Positions 23,045-33,769 of a DNA stretch of 64,000 nucleotides are shown here, piece by piece. Source of the DNA: Gari tellinella (Eukaryota; Mollusca; Bivalvia; Cardiida; Psammobiidae); assembly GCA_922989275.2 (NCBI GenBank), contig OV277858.1:101480794-101544793 (forward strand), in the 5' to 3' direction. Within the stretch, counting starts at the first letter, position 1; every line of letters begins with the position of its first letter. The notes under the pieces were generated by a model that saw nothing but the letters and a program-made list of their open reading frames with translations, was not told the origin of the DNA and made no database searches. Made by a program: the position numbers and the translations under genes.

Positions 23045-23980
23045 TCTGTCTATGCCCCCGCACGACTTAGTCGGGGGTATATTGTTTTTGGTCTGTCTGT
23101 CTATCTGTATGTCTGTCTGTTTGTCTGTACACAAATAACTTTGGAACTACATAGTATAGAGACTTTATATTTGGCATGTGTACTCGCCTCTAGAAGCTCT
23201 TGAGCTCAGTACAATTTGGGTCATGTCCAACAAAGGTCAAGGTCATTTAGAGGTATTATCGGGTGAATTTAACATTGTCCATAATTTCGGAACTGCATGT
23301 GATAGAGACATTATATTTGGAATGTGTACTCAACTCAAGAAGCTTTTGAGCTTTGAACAACTTGGGTCATGTTCAACAAAGTTCAAGGTCATTTAGATGT
23401 CAAATACGGTTAATTAAACATTGGCCTTTGATCATGTGATCATTTCTAAATTTAGAAAATAGTCCTCAATATGAAAAAGGTTGTTATTTTTATATAGCAA
23501 CTTTATGTTTTCCAAAATTAACAGTTTATATGTGATTTTGAATGTTTTCATGGTAAAACTTTTGTTTAGAATAGAATATTTGATCCTTAGAGAGAAATAT
23601 ATTATTTCAAGTGAATAGGAAGGGAGATAACTCATCCTATAATGCATCATCACCATAGCATCATGATATCATATTGATGTCATCATGACGTCATGATGAC
23701 TTCGTCGTCATAACAAAGTTTGCCCTATGTCATATTGAGAACTATTTTCTAAATTTAGAAATGATCACATGATCAAAGAGTTATTGGGATGAGTTATCTC
23801 CCTTCCTATTCACTTGAAATTGAATAAGCTAGAAATAGCTTGTTTCTTTGTACATTTTCATCACAACAACAGCAAGGAGTGCACTTATAACCTGCTGTAT
23901 GATTCTACTTTACAACCAAATGAGTACATTGCAGTGACAAAACACCTCGGGGCATTTGTCACTTTCTGTGACACCGCTCT
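23045..23980 (+). repeat. GCCCCCGCACGACTTAGTCG repeat with two units and a nested foldback
   Basis: The head has GTCTGTCTGT runs, then two units of TTGGAACTACATAGTATAGA type spaced about 125 bp apart. The tail at 23945-23985 is CCTCGGGGCATTTGTCAC...CGCTCTTGTTTG. The element is interrupted at 23428-23778. Confidence 0.7.
23428..23778. mobile_element. Foldback insertion, inverted ends about 45 bp
   Basis: TTGATCATGTGATCATTTCT at the left mirrors AGAAATGATCACATGATCAA at the right. The pairing extends through AAATTTAGAAAATAGT and CAATATG. Near the middle GATGTCATCATGACGTCATG is a second palindromic patch. Confidence 0.82.
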
Positions 23981-24014
23981 TGTTTGCAAATATATTTATT
24001 TTGCATATCTTAAT

Positions 24015-24092
24015 ACATGTGAAGCGCTTTTTGAACGCACAAATCCTTCGTAAAAAGAGCGCTATATAAATCTTGTGTAATAAATAAATAAA
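24015..24092 (+). mobile_element. Solo LINE 3' tail
   Basis: GAAGCGCTTTTTGAACGCAC and GAGCGCTATATAAATCTTG, followed by AATAAATAAATAAAT, match the 3' terminus of the CR1-like LINE at 27100-28572. Everything upstream of the last 80 bp is absent, as expected from abortive reverse transcription. Confidence 0.75.
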
Positions 24093-24301
24093 TTCTACAA
24101 AATGTAAAATGTATAAAGCGACCACTCAATAGAGTAGTGTAGATAGCTTGGGCACTATATATGGTGTCCCTAAGAAAATTGGCGGCTAACTGCAGGAGAC
24201 ACATATTATTTTTATTCACCACATGTATTAGATACACGTAATCGTTATGGTTTTTTAATTAAGTGGTCGCTTAAAACAAGTGCGGTAATAATGTTGTTTA
24301 C

Positions 24302-24596
24302 CATATTCTGTCGTTCAATATACTTCCCTGGGTTGTTACAACTGTTTACATTATCTTCGAGGGTTTCACTGTTAATTCTACATGTCTTGTCAGTCCCGTA
24401 GATGGCAGAGAGACATTCGGGTTCCTTGTAGCAATGTGTAGCACACACATTGATAGACGTAGAAGAGGCGAAGTTTATTTCTGATCCATATGACTCGACA
24501 CATCTCTCCAACACTCCATATTTCTTCCAGATAAGGCTTTGACAATACTTACAAAGAGAGGTGACCAAAATGAGCTTGAGGAAGGCGATAGTCATT
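24302..24596 (-). CDS. First coding exon: signal peptide plus PAN/apple-like domain of a secreted protein
   Basis: A polypyrimidine tract and TTTTTCAG end at 24597 on the minus strand. The first codon ATG is at 24595-24593, so the 5' UTR is spliced on just upstream. The exon gives 98 codons and a donor ATG|GTAAAC at 24301, ending in phase 0. Residues 1-20, MTIAFLKLILVTSLCKYCQS, form a plausible signal peptide. Residues 30-90 contain ERCVESYG, INVCATHCYKEPECLSAIYG and KTCRIN, a C...C..P.C.A.Y...C.I pattern of PAN/apple modules. The next compatible exon found is the EB exon at 17179-17308. The frame upstream of the acceptor continues open by chance and is unlikely to be coding. Confidence 0.7.
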
Positions 24597-24746
24597 CTGA
24601 AAAATGAAAAAAAAATAACACCACAATAGAAGTAGAGATGACAACAGAAGTCTAAAAAATGGAAAGACAGAAGAAAAATTAATAGTTTTGCCATTCAATG
24701 AGAAAGCGAGACTTTTTGCCTTGCAAACAGATTAGATCTACACAAA

Positions 24747-25001
24747 CAGGGCTGCCATAAGTTGACATGAAAAATCCTAAGATTTCCAAATTTGCATTTT
24801 TCAAGTGCGATTTTACGAATCGTACCTTTACCTTATAGCCTTTTTCTTGTTTTGTTGACATGCGACTACTTAAAGCAGACTTTAAGTAAAGCAGAATGCG
24901 CCTTAGGGCGCATTCTGCTTTACTTTCAGCCTGCTTTAAGATACCATATTCTTGGAAAAAGTCCGTAGATTTAGGCAAAATCCGGAGAAATGGCAGCCCT
25001 G
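24747..25001 (-). mobile_element. Complete 255-bp MITE, CAGGGCTGCCAT ends, 6-bp target duplication (reverse orientation)
   Basis: It is the reverse complement of the copy at 22718-22972 and equal in length. CACAAA flanks both ends (24741-24746 and 25002-25007). The hairpin core is at 24869-24941. It sits just upstream of the signal-peptide exon, in its probable 5' intron or promoter. Confidence 0.94.
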
Positions 25002-25533
25002 CACAAACCATCTGGTCAAAGACGGTGTCAAAGGTTATTAAGTGTTTGAGTTGAGTCGGAGATCGTTCTCAAACATTGGACTGGTCCGATTTGAGCTTTT
25101 GCTCAGCTAAAGCTCAAATCTGACCAATCAAATACTTGAGAACAATCTCAGACTCAATTCAAAGCTTTATAACATTGGGCCGTTTAAGAACGATCATTAC
25201 GAGCTAGAATGTTTTGTTACTAGACCTTTCTTTTACAAGGTAGACCATAATCAGACGCCAAGCGAAAGCTGTCCACTTGGGTTGGTATATAGCATTTTCC
25301 ATTGCAATAAGTCTCATGGTGAGGTTCCTATATCAATCAAACCATGTACACCTAATATTGCAATGAACTCTTCCTCTCTCTGTTTGCTAGAAGATTTCAT
25401 GGTAGATATTAGTGTTTTCTTCTGACCTGTCGGAGTTATTTTTAGATTGGAACATTCTAAAATTTTAAAAGGGATGAGTTTTCTCTACATCCAGTTAGAG
25501 ATATGGATAGCTGTAATTTTTGTGCGTAATGTA

Positions 25534-25735
25534 CAGTAGAGGATATATCATTCTTTCCCGCAATGCACTTAACTTTGGAAATTTACTTTAAGAATTTTTT
25601 ACTATATTTTTAATCTGAAAAGCAAATAGGTTGGAGCCTGATCAGACGCCGGGTTACCCGGCGTCTGATCTGGCTCAAACCTATTTGCAATGGAAAGAAT
25701 AGTTTAGTATATAATTGCGTTTATTGGGAAAAATA
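25534..25735 (+). mobile_element. Diverged CAGTGGAGAA-type MITE with GATCAGACGCC core
   Basis: CATTCTTTCCCG near the left and GCGTTTATTGGGAAA near the right match the 246-bp elements at 43530 and 55320. The core is GACGCCGGGTTACCCGGCGT at 25641-25690. The terminal bases are decayed. Confidence 0.78.
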
Positions 25736-26039
25736 AGATAGCAGTAAAGTTAGCGCAGCGGTCTCGTGCTGCACGAGGATCATACTTATCTCAAGTAGGA
25801 AAGTGTGCGATTACAGATTCGATGTTACCTTGCTTACCTATTTACCTTTATTAACTATTCTGTTCTAAAAATAACTCCGACAGTTCAGAAAAATCGGACA
25901 ATACACAATTGTGATCTAGAGACAATGCGGTGATTGTTCTTGCAGCAGATCATGTCATTTGAAAAATAAAACCGTGCAAAACCTGACGAGACGCCGCGTA
26001 ACACTGTTTGCCAATGTCCTCTTAAGTAGACATAAGGCT

Positions 26040-26480
26040 CACATGCCATGGGTAAATTGAATAAAGTTTACAAGGTATTTGGACCTTGTTCAGGCGACTA
26101 GAATTATATTGTTATACTGTCCTGTTATTTTATGTTCGCAGTGTATTTCAATTGTAAAGCTTTTTTTCACGCATTTCAGAATTGTAAAAAAAATCAAGAA
26201 ATCAAAGAAAATAATACAAGCAATATAACAATGCTCTGAGACTAGTGACATGAATTCAAGTAAATACATATCGACAATCGAACACTTTTCTAATATCAAA
26301 ACTAGATTATGGTTGATAATTAAACTAAAATATATTATGATCTCAACTGAGACAATTACAACCACACAACAGAAATCCCATACAGAATGTAATAATAGAC
26401 ACGTTTATGAAGAAGCTTAATCCTGTAGCCACGAAACATATCACGAGCTTTAACCCTTTCAACGACAAGACATCGTTTGC
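26040..26480. other. AT-rich stretch, nothing recognised
   Basis: No repeat family, exon or RNA gene could be identified. The 92-codon minus-strand open frame here is low-complexity and matches no known family. Confidence 0.5.
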
Positions 26481-26489
26481 AGCAATAGT

Positions 26490-26745
26490 AAAACAATAAT
26501 GGTAAAAATAGTAGTTGTAGTATAGTGTAGTGCGGTGGTTTGCGGTGGTCTGCAGTGGTTTGCGGTATTAGGATGCACCGGTGTTAGCAGTAGTAAAAGT
26601 AGTAGTAGAAAAAGAAACATCAGGAGTAGTGGTAGTTTGAGTAGTAGAAGTAGCAGTCGCAACAGCAGAAAAAGTAGAAGCAGTAGAATTGTAAACGGCA
26701 GTAGTTGTAGTAATAAATATAGTAGTAGTGGTATATGGACTCCCT
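26490..26745 (+). repeat. Degenerate AGT trinucleotide repeat
   Basis: Runs of AGT/AGTAG variants with substitutions. Open frames on both strands (poly-Ser and poly-Leu) follow from the trinucleotide period. Confidence 0.9.
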
Positions 26746-27099
26746 ATTTGCCCGTTAAGGTCTTAGATGTGTAATGTGCACCGAAACGAATCCGCAAAAC
26801 CTATACACCATCTCATTCAGTGCCCATTTCTACATCATTATCCAGAGTTTAAAGACTTTTCACGGTTTATATCAGAAAATATGAGTATTTTTGTCTAGTT
26901 ACCCTACTTTTCGAAAAACACCTTAAAATAACTACCCCTCCTTTACTTAAGAGTATAAAAATATTAAAAATATTAATAAAAATATCAAAATTTATATATA
27001 TGCATTTATACCTAAGACATTGTTGTATAAAAATACAAGCAGAAAATTTGAATTATTTTGCACAATACATTAAAATAAAATAAAAATCTTATATATTCT

Positions 27100-27594
27100 C
27101 CAGAAGCTACAAAGACTTTGGTCAATTCTCTGGTCACATCAAAAATTGACTACTGCAACTCGCTGCTATATGGGATTCCCCAAAACTCACTACGAAAACT
27201 ACAGCGTGTGCAAAATACAGCAGCCCGCATCATTACCAGGACTCCTCGGTACAATCACATCACTCCAGTCTTGAAGGAGCTTCACTGGCTTCCAGTTCAA
27301 CACAGAGTTGAATTCAAAATTCTGACACTCACATACAAAGCCATGTGCAATGATTCTCCAAGGTACATTGTTAGTATGCTGGACGTGTATAGACCTCGAA
27401 GAGAGTTGCGGTCTGCGAGTAAATCAGTATCGCTGGTTGTGCCGAGAAGTCGTTTAGTGAAGTTTGGAGATAGAGGTTTCATGCATGCAGCCCCAAAGCT
27501 CTGGAACTCTCTACCATCAGACATCAGAGATGCGAGCTCAGTTGCAGTCTTCAAAAAACGTCTGAAAACACACTTCTTTAATATTTATTATTAG
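27100..27594 (+). pseudogene. CR1/jockey-like LINE ORF2 C-terminal fragment
   Basis: From GAAGCTACAAAGACTTTGGT the frame reads EATKTLVNSLVTSKIDYCNS, LRKLQRVQNTAARII, LHWLPVQHRVEFK, APKLWNSLP and FKKRLKTHFF, then a stop. This is the standard region after the RT domain in CR1/L2/jockey LINEs. The frame is intact, but the RT and endonuclease parts are missing (5' truncation at about 27100). Confidence 0.93.
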
Positions 27595-28572
27595 AACACA
27601 TTAGGAAATGGATGTCTGCTACCTCCGGGCCATGTTCTTGCTGTAGATATTGTGGGTCTAAATGGGAGTTCTGGAATTGTACCGTTTGCCCATGCCTGTT
27701 CGGTGGATCTTGATGGTAGGGATTGCCCCTGATCTCTTTGAAACCGACTGGCTTTGGGTTTGCGGTATAATTCAAGGACAGCTTCTTATCTTGATGTTTT
27801 ATAAAGTAAGGGTGTAATTTCAGCCATGGAACATGTAGGTCCCGCGGGTGTGGGGTGGAGAGGGTAGATGACTGCTACCCTAGGGCTGTGTTCATTCTGT
27901 ATATGTTATGGGTCTAATTTTTAGTTCTGGGGTTGTATTGTTGACCAATGCCTGTCTGGTGGATCTTTGATGGTAGGGATACAACTCTGATCTCTTTTTG
28001 AAACCAGCTGGCATGGTCTGTGGTACAACTCGTGGACAGATTTCACCATTTTTAATAATGTTATTGATCTTCTATAGAGTTTTTAGTTATGGTCGCATGC
28101 TATTATTCCTAGTTATGTTACATTAGATGGCCTGCATTGGGCGCTCTGCTATTATTTCTATTGGTCGGCAATCTTTAGCCGGTTGGTTCATTGCTGATTG
28201 ATAGGGGTAGTGTGATTGCCGTTTTGGGGGCTGTCTTTTGTATGTTTATTCTTATTTATTTTAGATCTAATTATAGTTATTTGTGTTTTGTCGATGGCCT
28301 GCATTTGGCGCTCTACCATTATTTATATCAGTCGGCAATACTTAGCCGGTCGGTTCATTGCTGATTGATGGGGGTAATGTGATCGCCGTGTTGGGGGACT
28401 GTCTTTTATATGTTTATTCATGTTTTATTTCAGATCTAATTGTAGTTATTTTGTCTTTTCACGATTTATAGGTACATATGTGTTATTTCATGTAAAGCGC
28501 TTTTGAACGCACAATCCCTGTGTGAAAAGAGCGCTATATAAATCTGGTATAATAATAATAATAATAATAATA
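27595..28572 (+). mobile_element. 3' UTR of the same LINE, with internal tandem duplications and TAA tail
   Basis: Two repeats about 240 bp apart share GGTGGATCTTGATGGTAGGGA-type sequence (27705 and 27960). Two more, about 175 bp each, share GATGGCCTGCAT and CATTGCTGATTGAT (28128 and 28300). It ends GAGCGCTATATAAATCTGG followed by an AATAAT repeat. Confidence 0.85.
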
Positions 28573-28574
28573 TT

Positions 28575-29340
28575 TCGCAGAAGCTAATTTATGTGGCCTT
28601 TTTACATTTTAGCAAAACTGAGATTTCAGGGGCATTCTGAGTGACCACACTGAAAATTATTTACAATGTCTCTTGAACAAAATAACACAAAAATGAGAAA
28701 GGTTGGCCGTCTATAACTTGAGGAAAATGAAATTTTGTTTTAGAGGGTCAACATTTTTGGAAAAGCAAAATCAAGCAAAATTGAAGTTTTTGATACAACA
28801 TGCACTGTCGTTTGCAAATATTTGTGGATGCTACAAAAATTGTCAATTGATTTGTTATTGCCTGTTTTACAAATTCTGTTCTGCAAGGAAAACAATATTC
28901 TCTAGCAAGAAATATAAAAATACAGTCATTCTTGTATAAAGCAACCACATTGAATACGCTCGTACCGGAAAGCGTGCATACCTCTTCACTAAACTGCTTA
29001 ACTCAGGGAAGAAATAATGAAGAAAACTCCTATTGGAGCCTTCTGCATTAGCTTTATCCTGCATTAAACGGACAGCTGTATACAAGACTACACATTGGTA
29101 TTCCATTGTGTGATCGCTTAATACAAGATTGACTGTAAAAGTTGACACGGATTACAAAGTTTCATAACAAATGGCTGGTACAATGCAACCAACTAATTGC
29201 AATAGAAAATTAACCCTTTACTCCGTAGCTTACTTTAAGTATTGAAAACAGATGTTTGTTTAAAGCAGGCTGAAATTAAAGCAAAATTCATTATGCTTTA
29301 CTTTCAGTCTGCTTTATGCTAGGTTCACACTGCCGATCAG
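28575..29340. other. Non-coding stretch with one solitary hairpin core
   Basis: 29259-29317 carries TTTAAAGCAGGCTGAAATTA and its complement, a decayed AATGCGCC-type hairpin. No gene was recognised. Confidence 0.5.
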
Positions 29341-29348
29341 ATCAACTA

Positions 29349-30369
29349 CAGCCGAGGCTCATAAGTCTTTCCCCAAAATGGCGGCCGTTTTGTTCTCTAC
29401 TCTAAGCACATGCAAACTTTAAACATCAACCAACTCAACACGGCAACTCCAACTTACCTGAAACTTGCAGTATTTTGAAATAGACCAGTTTTCTTTCAGA
29501 ATATGCCGAATTCTGTTTGAAATACTCTCATAAAGTGATTGTACATAGGCCTGATTGTAACGATCCCAAATGCCAAGAACATGTCTGATAAGCTCATCCA
29601 TAATTTTGATATTCACTGCACGCTTGCACAAGTTAGTTTACAAAGATTTCCACACATTTTTTATTGTATTCAAGTCTGGGTTTAAAGCTGGTCGAACCAT
29701 TGTCGGGATATTATCGTTCCTTGACCATTCGATGGTGAGTCTAGATTTATGCTGAGTAGCATAGTCATCATGGACACTGTAGAGCTTATTTGAGAGCTTT
29801 TTAGCAATAAATGGCCACAAATGTGTGTCTAGAGTTTCAATATGTTTCTCGGAATTGATATTACCATCAACTGGTGTCAGGGTTCCATCTCCATCATATG
29901 TTAAACAGCCCCTGAACACAACAGATGCTTTGCAATATGGGGTGGGGTCTGCATGGTTTTCCGTGGTCTCCCATACCCTCCCACTTCGGATCTTGTTTTC
30001 GGAGCTCCCTTACTCTCGAAATCTCTTTTTAAAATTTGAATTGGTAGATCTATCGATGTTTTCCGATTGTGAAACTTTGTGAGTACTTTGAGAGTCCTTA
30101 TTTAGATGAAGGATAACGTTTTTTCTGCTAGTGTGTCAATTCCTTGCGTTTCACCCTTGATATGTTACGAAGCAGACGATCGAAACAAATCAATATTATT
30201 TGTTTACAAAAAATGAAGAATTTATCGGTGCTATCATGAAATTCACTGTGTTAAAATTTCAATCTTCCTAGTAATTAAATCGCGGCGCTATTAAAGTTTT
30301 TCGGACGCGGCCATATGCGGTACCGATATCGGCGCCATGTTTTGGGGAAAGACTTATGACCCTCGGCTG
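29349..30369 (-). mobile_element. Internally deleted Tc1/mariner element with transposase remnant
   Basis: The inverted ends CAGCCGAGGCTCATAAGTCT and GACTTATGACCCTCGGCTG are flanked by TA (29347-29348 and 30370-30371). The minus-strand remnant (29919-29430) reads FRGCLTYDGDGTLTPVDGNI, DTHLWPFIAKK, VHDDYATQHKSRL, IPTMVRPALNPDLNTIKNVW, and after a frameshift ELIRHVLGIWDRYNQAYVQS. This is the C-terminal half of a Tc1-type DDE transposase. The expected acidic residue in the usual PDLNPIENLW motif is lysine here (TIKNVW). The DNA-binding N-terminus is missing. The element is inactive. Confidence 0.9.
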
Positions 30370-30374
30370 TAGAT

Positions 30375-31320
30375 CATCCCCGATCACGCAATTTTGGGCT
30401 GCTCTGGTTCGCTCGGCGGTCTACCTCGCTCGGTACCGCATCGGGTTTCTACTCGAATGTTTTTGACATGTCAAACATTTTCGAGTAACAGTCGAGAAGC
30501 CAAGCAGTCGAGAAGCGATCTGGAAATGATCGAGTAGAGATCGATTTGATCTGGAAACGATCGTGTACGGATCTAGTTTGGTGGGGATTAAAAAAAATGT
30601 GCCGATCAATACAAGATCATTTCGACCGCTACTCGAGTTGTACCCGATCGATTCCGGATCAACACGAACCTTATTTGATGTGTCATCGGGATCAACTCGA
30701 CCGCTACATGTACCCGATTGTTATTGATCAGTTCCCGTTCGCTTCTCGATCGCTTTTCGACTATACAGGTTCTCACACGACCGCAACACGTTAAAAATGT
30801 GCGTAACCCCCCCCCCCCCCCCCCCCCTTCGTTGATTATAAAGCAAAGTCACTACATTTTGCGTTTTCTTCAGCTCCAAGAATGCCACGTAAAGGCTGAA
30901 ATGTCGAACCTTCTGCTGCATTGGTTGATGATGAATCCGTGACCTGTGCCATATGACCATTTATGTGTCGTTGTGCCGTAACCCCAAACTCAATCAATCA
31001 GTCAATCTATCAATCAATCAAAAGGAAAGAGAAAAATCCGAGACCCTGCAAACAGATTCAGATGCACGTTTTTACTGTTCTGCCATGCATATCAGGAGTC
31101 ACGCGCTTCTGTCTGAACAGGCTTTTTTCTCCAGAGAGAGAGGTACTATTTTCAAATATAAACATTTAGATCTACCTCGTTTTGTAATTCCGATTTCATA
31201 ACTTGACAGCAAAAGACGCGTTGCCTAAACACTTTGCCGTCACATTTGTATTGCAAATACAAGAACGCCTTTTCAGTGCTCATTCAAAATAGAATTGACT
31301 AGTGAAAATTAACTTTACTT
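30375..31320. other. GATC/CGA-rich stretch and C tract, no gene
   Basis: 30400-30770 is dense in CGATC, TCGAC and ACTCGA words, unlike its surroundings, but has no clear period. 30807-30827 is a run of about 21 C. No coding sequence is supported. Confidence 0.5.
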
Positions 31321-31327
31321 TAAAATA

Positions 31328-31521
31328 CAGTCGAACTCGATATCACGAACTCGATTAAATCGAACATACCCGTATTTCAAAGTTAAAACGTGGCTTAGCC
31401 ACGTTTTAACTTTGAAATATGGATATGTTCGACTTAACCGAGCATGAAATAATGCAGTCGATATGTGTCGAACTATCGGATAGTTCGAATGTAGCGAGTT
31501 CGAGATATCGAAGTTCGAGTG
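31328..31521. mobile_element. 194-bp MITE, CAGTCGAACTCGATAT ends, TA duplication
   Basis: CAGTCGAACTCGATAT and ATATCGAAGTTCGAGTG are inverted with few mismatches. TA flanks both (31326-31327 and 31522-31523). The centre contains the perfect palindrome AACGTGGCTTAGCCACGTT. Confidence 0.85.
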
Positions 31522-31737
31522 TAGTTATTAAACCCGGTTCTAGTATATGCTTAAAACGAGCTCCGTTTCTAAAATATATTTTCATAATTTTGACTATGTA
31601 TTTCTCGACAAAAAAATCCTGCAAATATACAGGTCGACATGAAATGAATATTTATTGTCCCTTTAGTGTGATAGTTGCACATTTTCTACTCATTTGATTT
31701 TAGACTTAAGATTTTCTGAAGTCAGTTTAAAGAGTGA

Positions 31738-31775
31738 CAGGAACGTATATTAGATGTCTCTAATATACGTTCCTG
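31738..31775. repeat. Short perfect hairpin
   Basis: CAGGAACGTATATTAGA and TCTAATATACGTTCCTG form a 17-bp stem with a 4-base loop. Confidence 0.8.
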
Positions 31776-32039
31776 AGAGTGGGGACAATTTGTGAGGTCC
31801 GAGAGCAAACCCCAATTGAACTCTTGAACGTAATAGTAAATCCTTCAGTACACGGTTGAATTGCCATCGCCCCTGGACAAAACCGAAACATGTATGTCCC
31901 ACATTCACTTAGTATGAAGAAGATAAACAATTGCTGTAGCTGATTGGTATATATTCCTGTACAATAAAACTAAAAACGCAAAAAAGTACGAAGAAGACGC
32001 AGGGCATGGGCGACTAAGTAGACGGCATTGGGTGATTAT

Positions 32040-32560
32040 CCCAGGGAACTGTCATCAAATAATTTAAGTCTTGTGCATATCTAGGTCAAAGGAGCTAAAA
32101 TAGATCTCTTCAGTAAAAACTTAAATAAAAAAGTGTTTGGATAAAAAAAAAGTGTTTAAATATTTTGCACAAAGCAGTATCTACAGGTTCTGAATCAAGT
32201 TTGTTCAAATTATGTGCACGGGGTCCACAACTACGCCATCCCCGGCGTCTAAGTTTTACACTTACATTGTGAAAACTTCAAATATCTTCATTGAAAGTAA
32301 CATGGCCTGAGTTTTGATATTGGATATGCCATCGGTGCAAAAACTATTGAATATTTAGGTTATGGGAAGTTATAGATTTAATTTCAATGGAAACCTCAGA
32401 CATGTATCTGAAACAACAATATCATGAGCATAGATATTTTGCACAACTCATCATCTACAGGGCCCTGGAATCAAGAATGACTCCAACCGAGAGTCATAGT
32501 TTTACATAGTGAAATATTCAAACATTGTCCTTTCTAAAACAGATAAGGGCTACTTTCGGT
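32040..32560 (+). repeat. Truncated copy of the 6.7-10.9 kb dispersed repeat
   Basis: AGGTCAAAGGAGCTAAAATAG, GATATTTTGCACA and TCATCTACAGG echo GAGCTAAAAATAGA and GCATCGTCTACAGG of the earlier element. The ends are not recognisable. Confidence 0.55.
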
Positions 32561-33576
32561 AACATTAAGGAGAAGGAAATCCCAGTTACCGCGAATAACT
32601 TGCCAGTGTTAACGCAAACTTTCAAGTTTGCGAAACTGTCTGAGTAAATAAATGTTACAGGCAATGAAACAAGAACTTACTAACTAAGCAACCTGCATGC
32701 TAAATGAGTCTTTTGATAAAATAATATGGCCATAACTTTTATATTTGTAGTGGACGTACATGTTTAGGTTATTGAAATGTTCCCAATCTGAGGGTTCAAT
32801 TCCTCTACAACTGATATCGTTGTGTGGACTTGGGTGGATTTGGGTTATTTCACTCACGAAGCCCGGCAGTCAGCTGTCATCAGTTGTACTTTCGTAATGG
32901 GGCTTAACAAGTTCTATGGAGGGTCAGTCCAATGCTGTGACAGTTTATCTGATGTACCGTTTCGATGTAAAGCCAATGCACGATCGTCTTCACTCATTTT
33001 ATCTCGGATTCGATGGGAATTGTTTACATGTGTGTATGGAGGCGGCCATCTTTGCTGCATTGTGGGTAAACGGCTACCCTCGATCACTAAGCAACAACGA
33101 TGCCAGCATCCAAATCATAAACACTTAAAACTAAAGATCTACAAAAGGAAATTTGTATTTTCTAATGAGTATTCTGTATGAAAAGTTAAAATAACTCGTT
33201 TATAATCAATTTTCCAACGTCGCACATGTAAATAAGTCCGTTTAACTATTAGTCTTTTATTTCCAGGCCCGTAGCCACGGGCTGAGGCACACCGAGGCAC
33301 TTGCCTCGGTGGAATTTTGAAGAGTGACCAAAAAATAAAATGAAGAAAATTTCGAAAATTAAGTTAGAAATCTATTAAAAAATGTATTCAAATCACTCAG
33401 AGTTTAATCGTAGGAAGGACACCCTAATAATACACAACCGTTCATTATAGGAAAGGCGTTTTATAAAGCATCGATAAATCAAATGAAAATAAATTATTAG
33501 TAGATTCTACTTTAGAATAAAATGATCAAGTAAATAGTGAGGTACATTGTATAAAAATCAAGCATTAATCTGGATT
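32561..33576. other. No recognised feature
   Basis: A 119-codon plus-strand frame (32822-33181) and an overlapping 70-codon frame exist but match no known family and lack splice or codon support. I see nothing else. Confidence 0.4.
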
Positions 33577-33769
33577 CAAAATGTACCTGCCATGTCACAT
33601 ATTACAAATAACGTGGCATTACGTAACCGAACATATAGTGCAGGACTACGCCTCTAGACCCGTTTGCAAAATGGTGTTGAGAGAGTTTCTCACTTGATGT
33701 GAGTTAACGAGACCATAGACATCACAAATCACCGAGGTGCTTGTCTGCCACACTGTCATGTTTCCCATA

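Noticed and set aside
26459..26774. Leu-rich minus frame and Ser-rich plus frame
   Set aside because: By-products of an AGT trinucleotide repeat.
32822..33181. 119-codon plus-strand frame in otherwise unique sequence
   Set aside because: No family resemblance, no codon or splice support, and an overlapping 70-codon frame is also open; kept only as an unannotated stretch.
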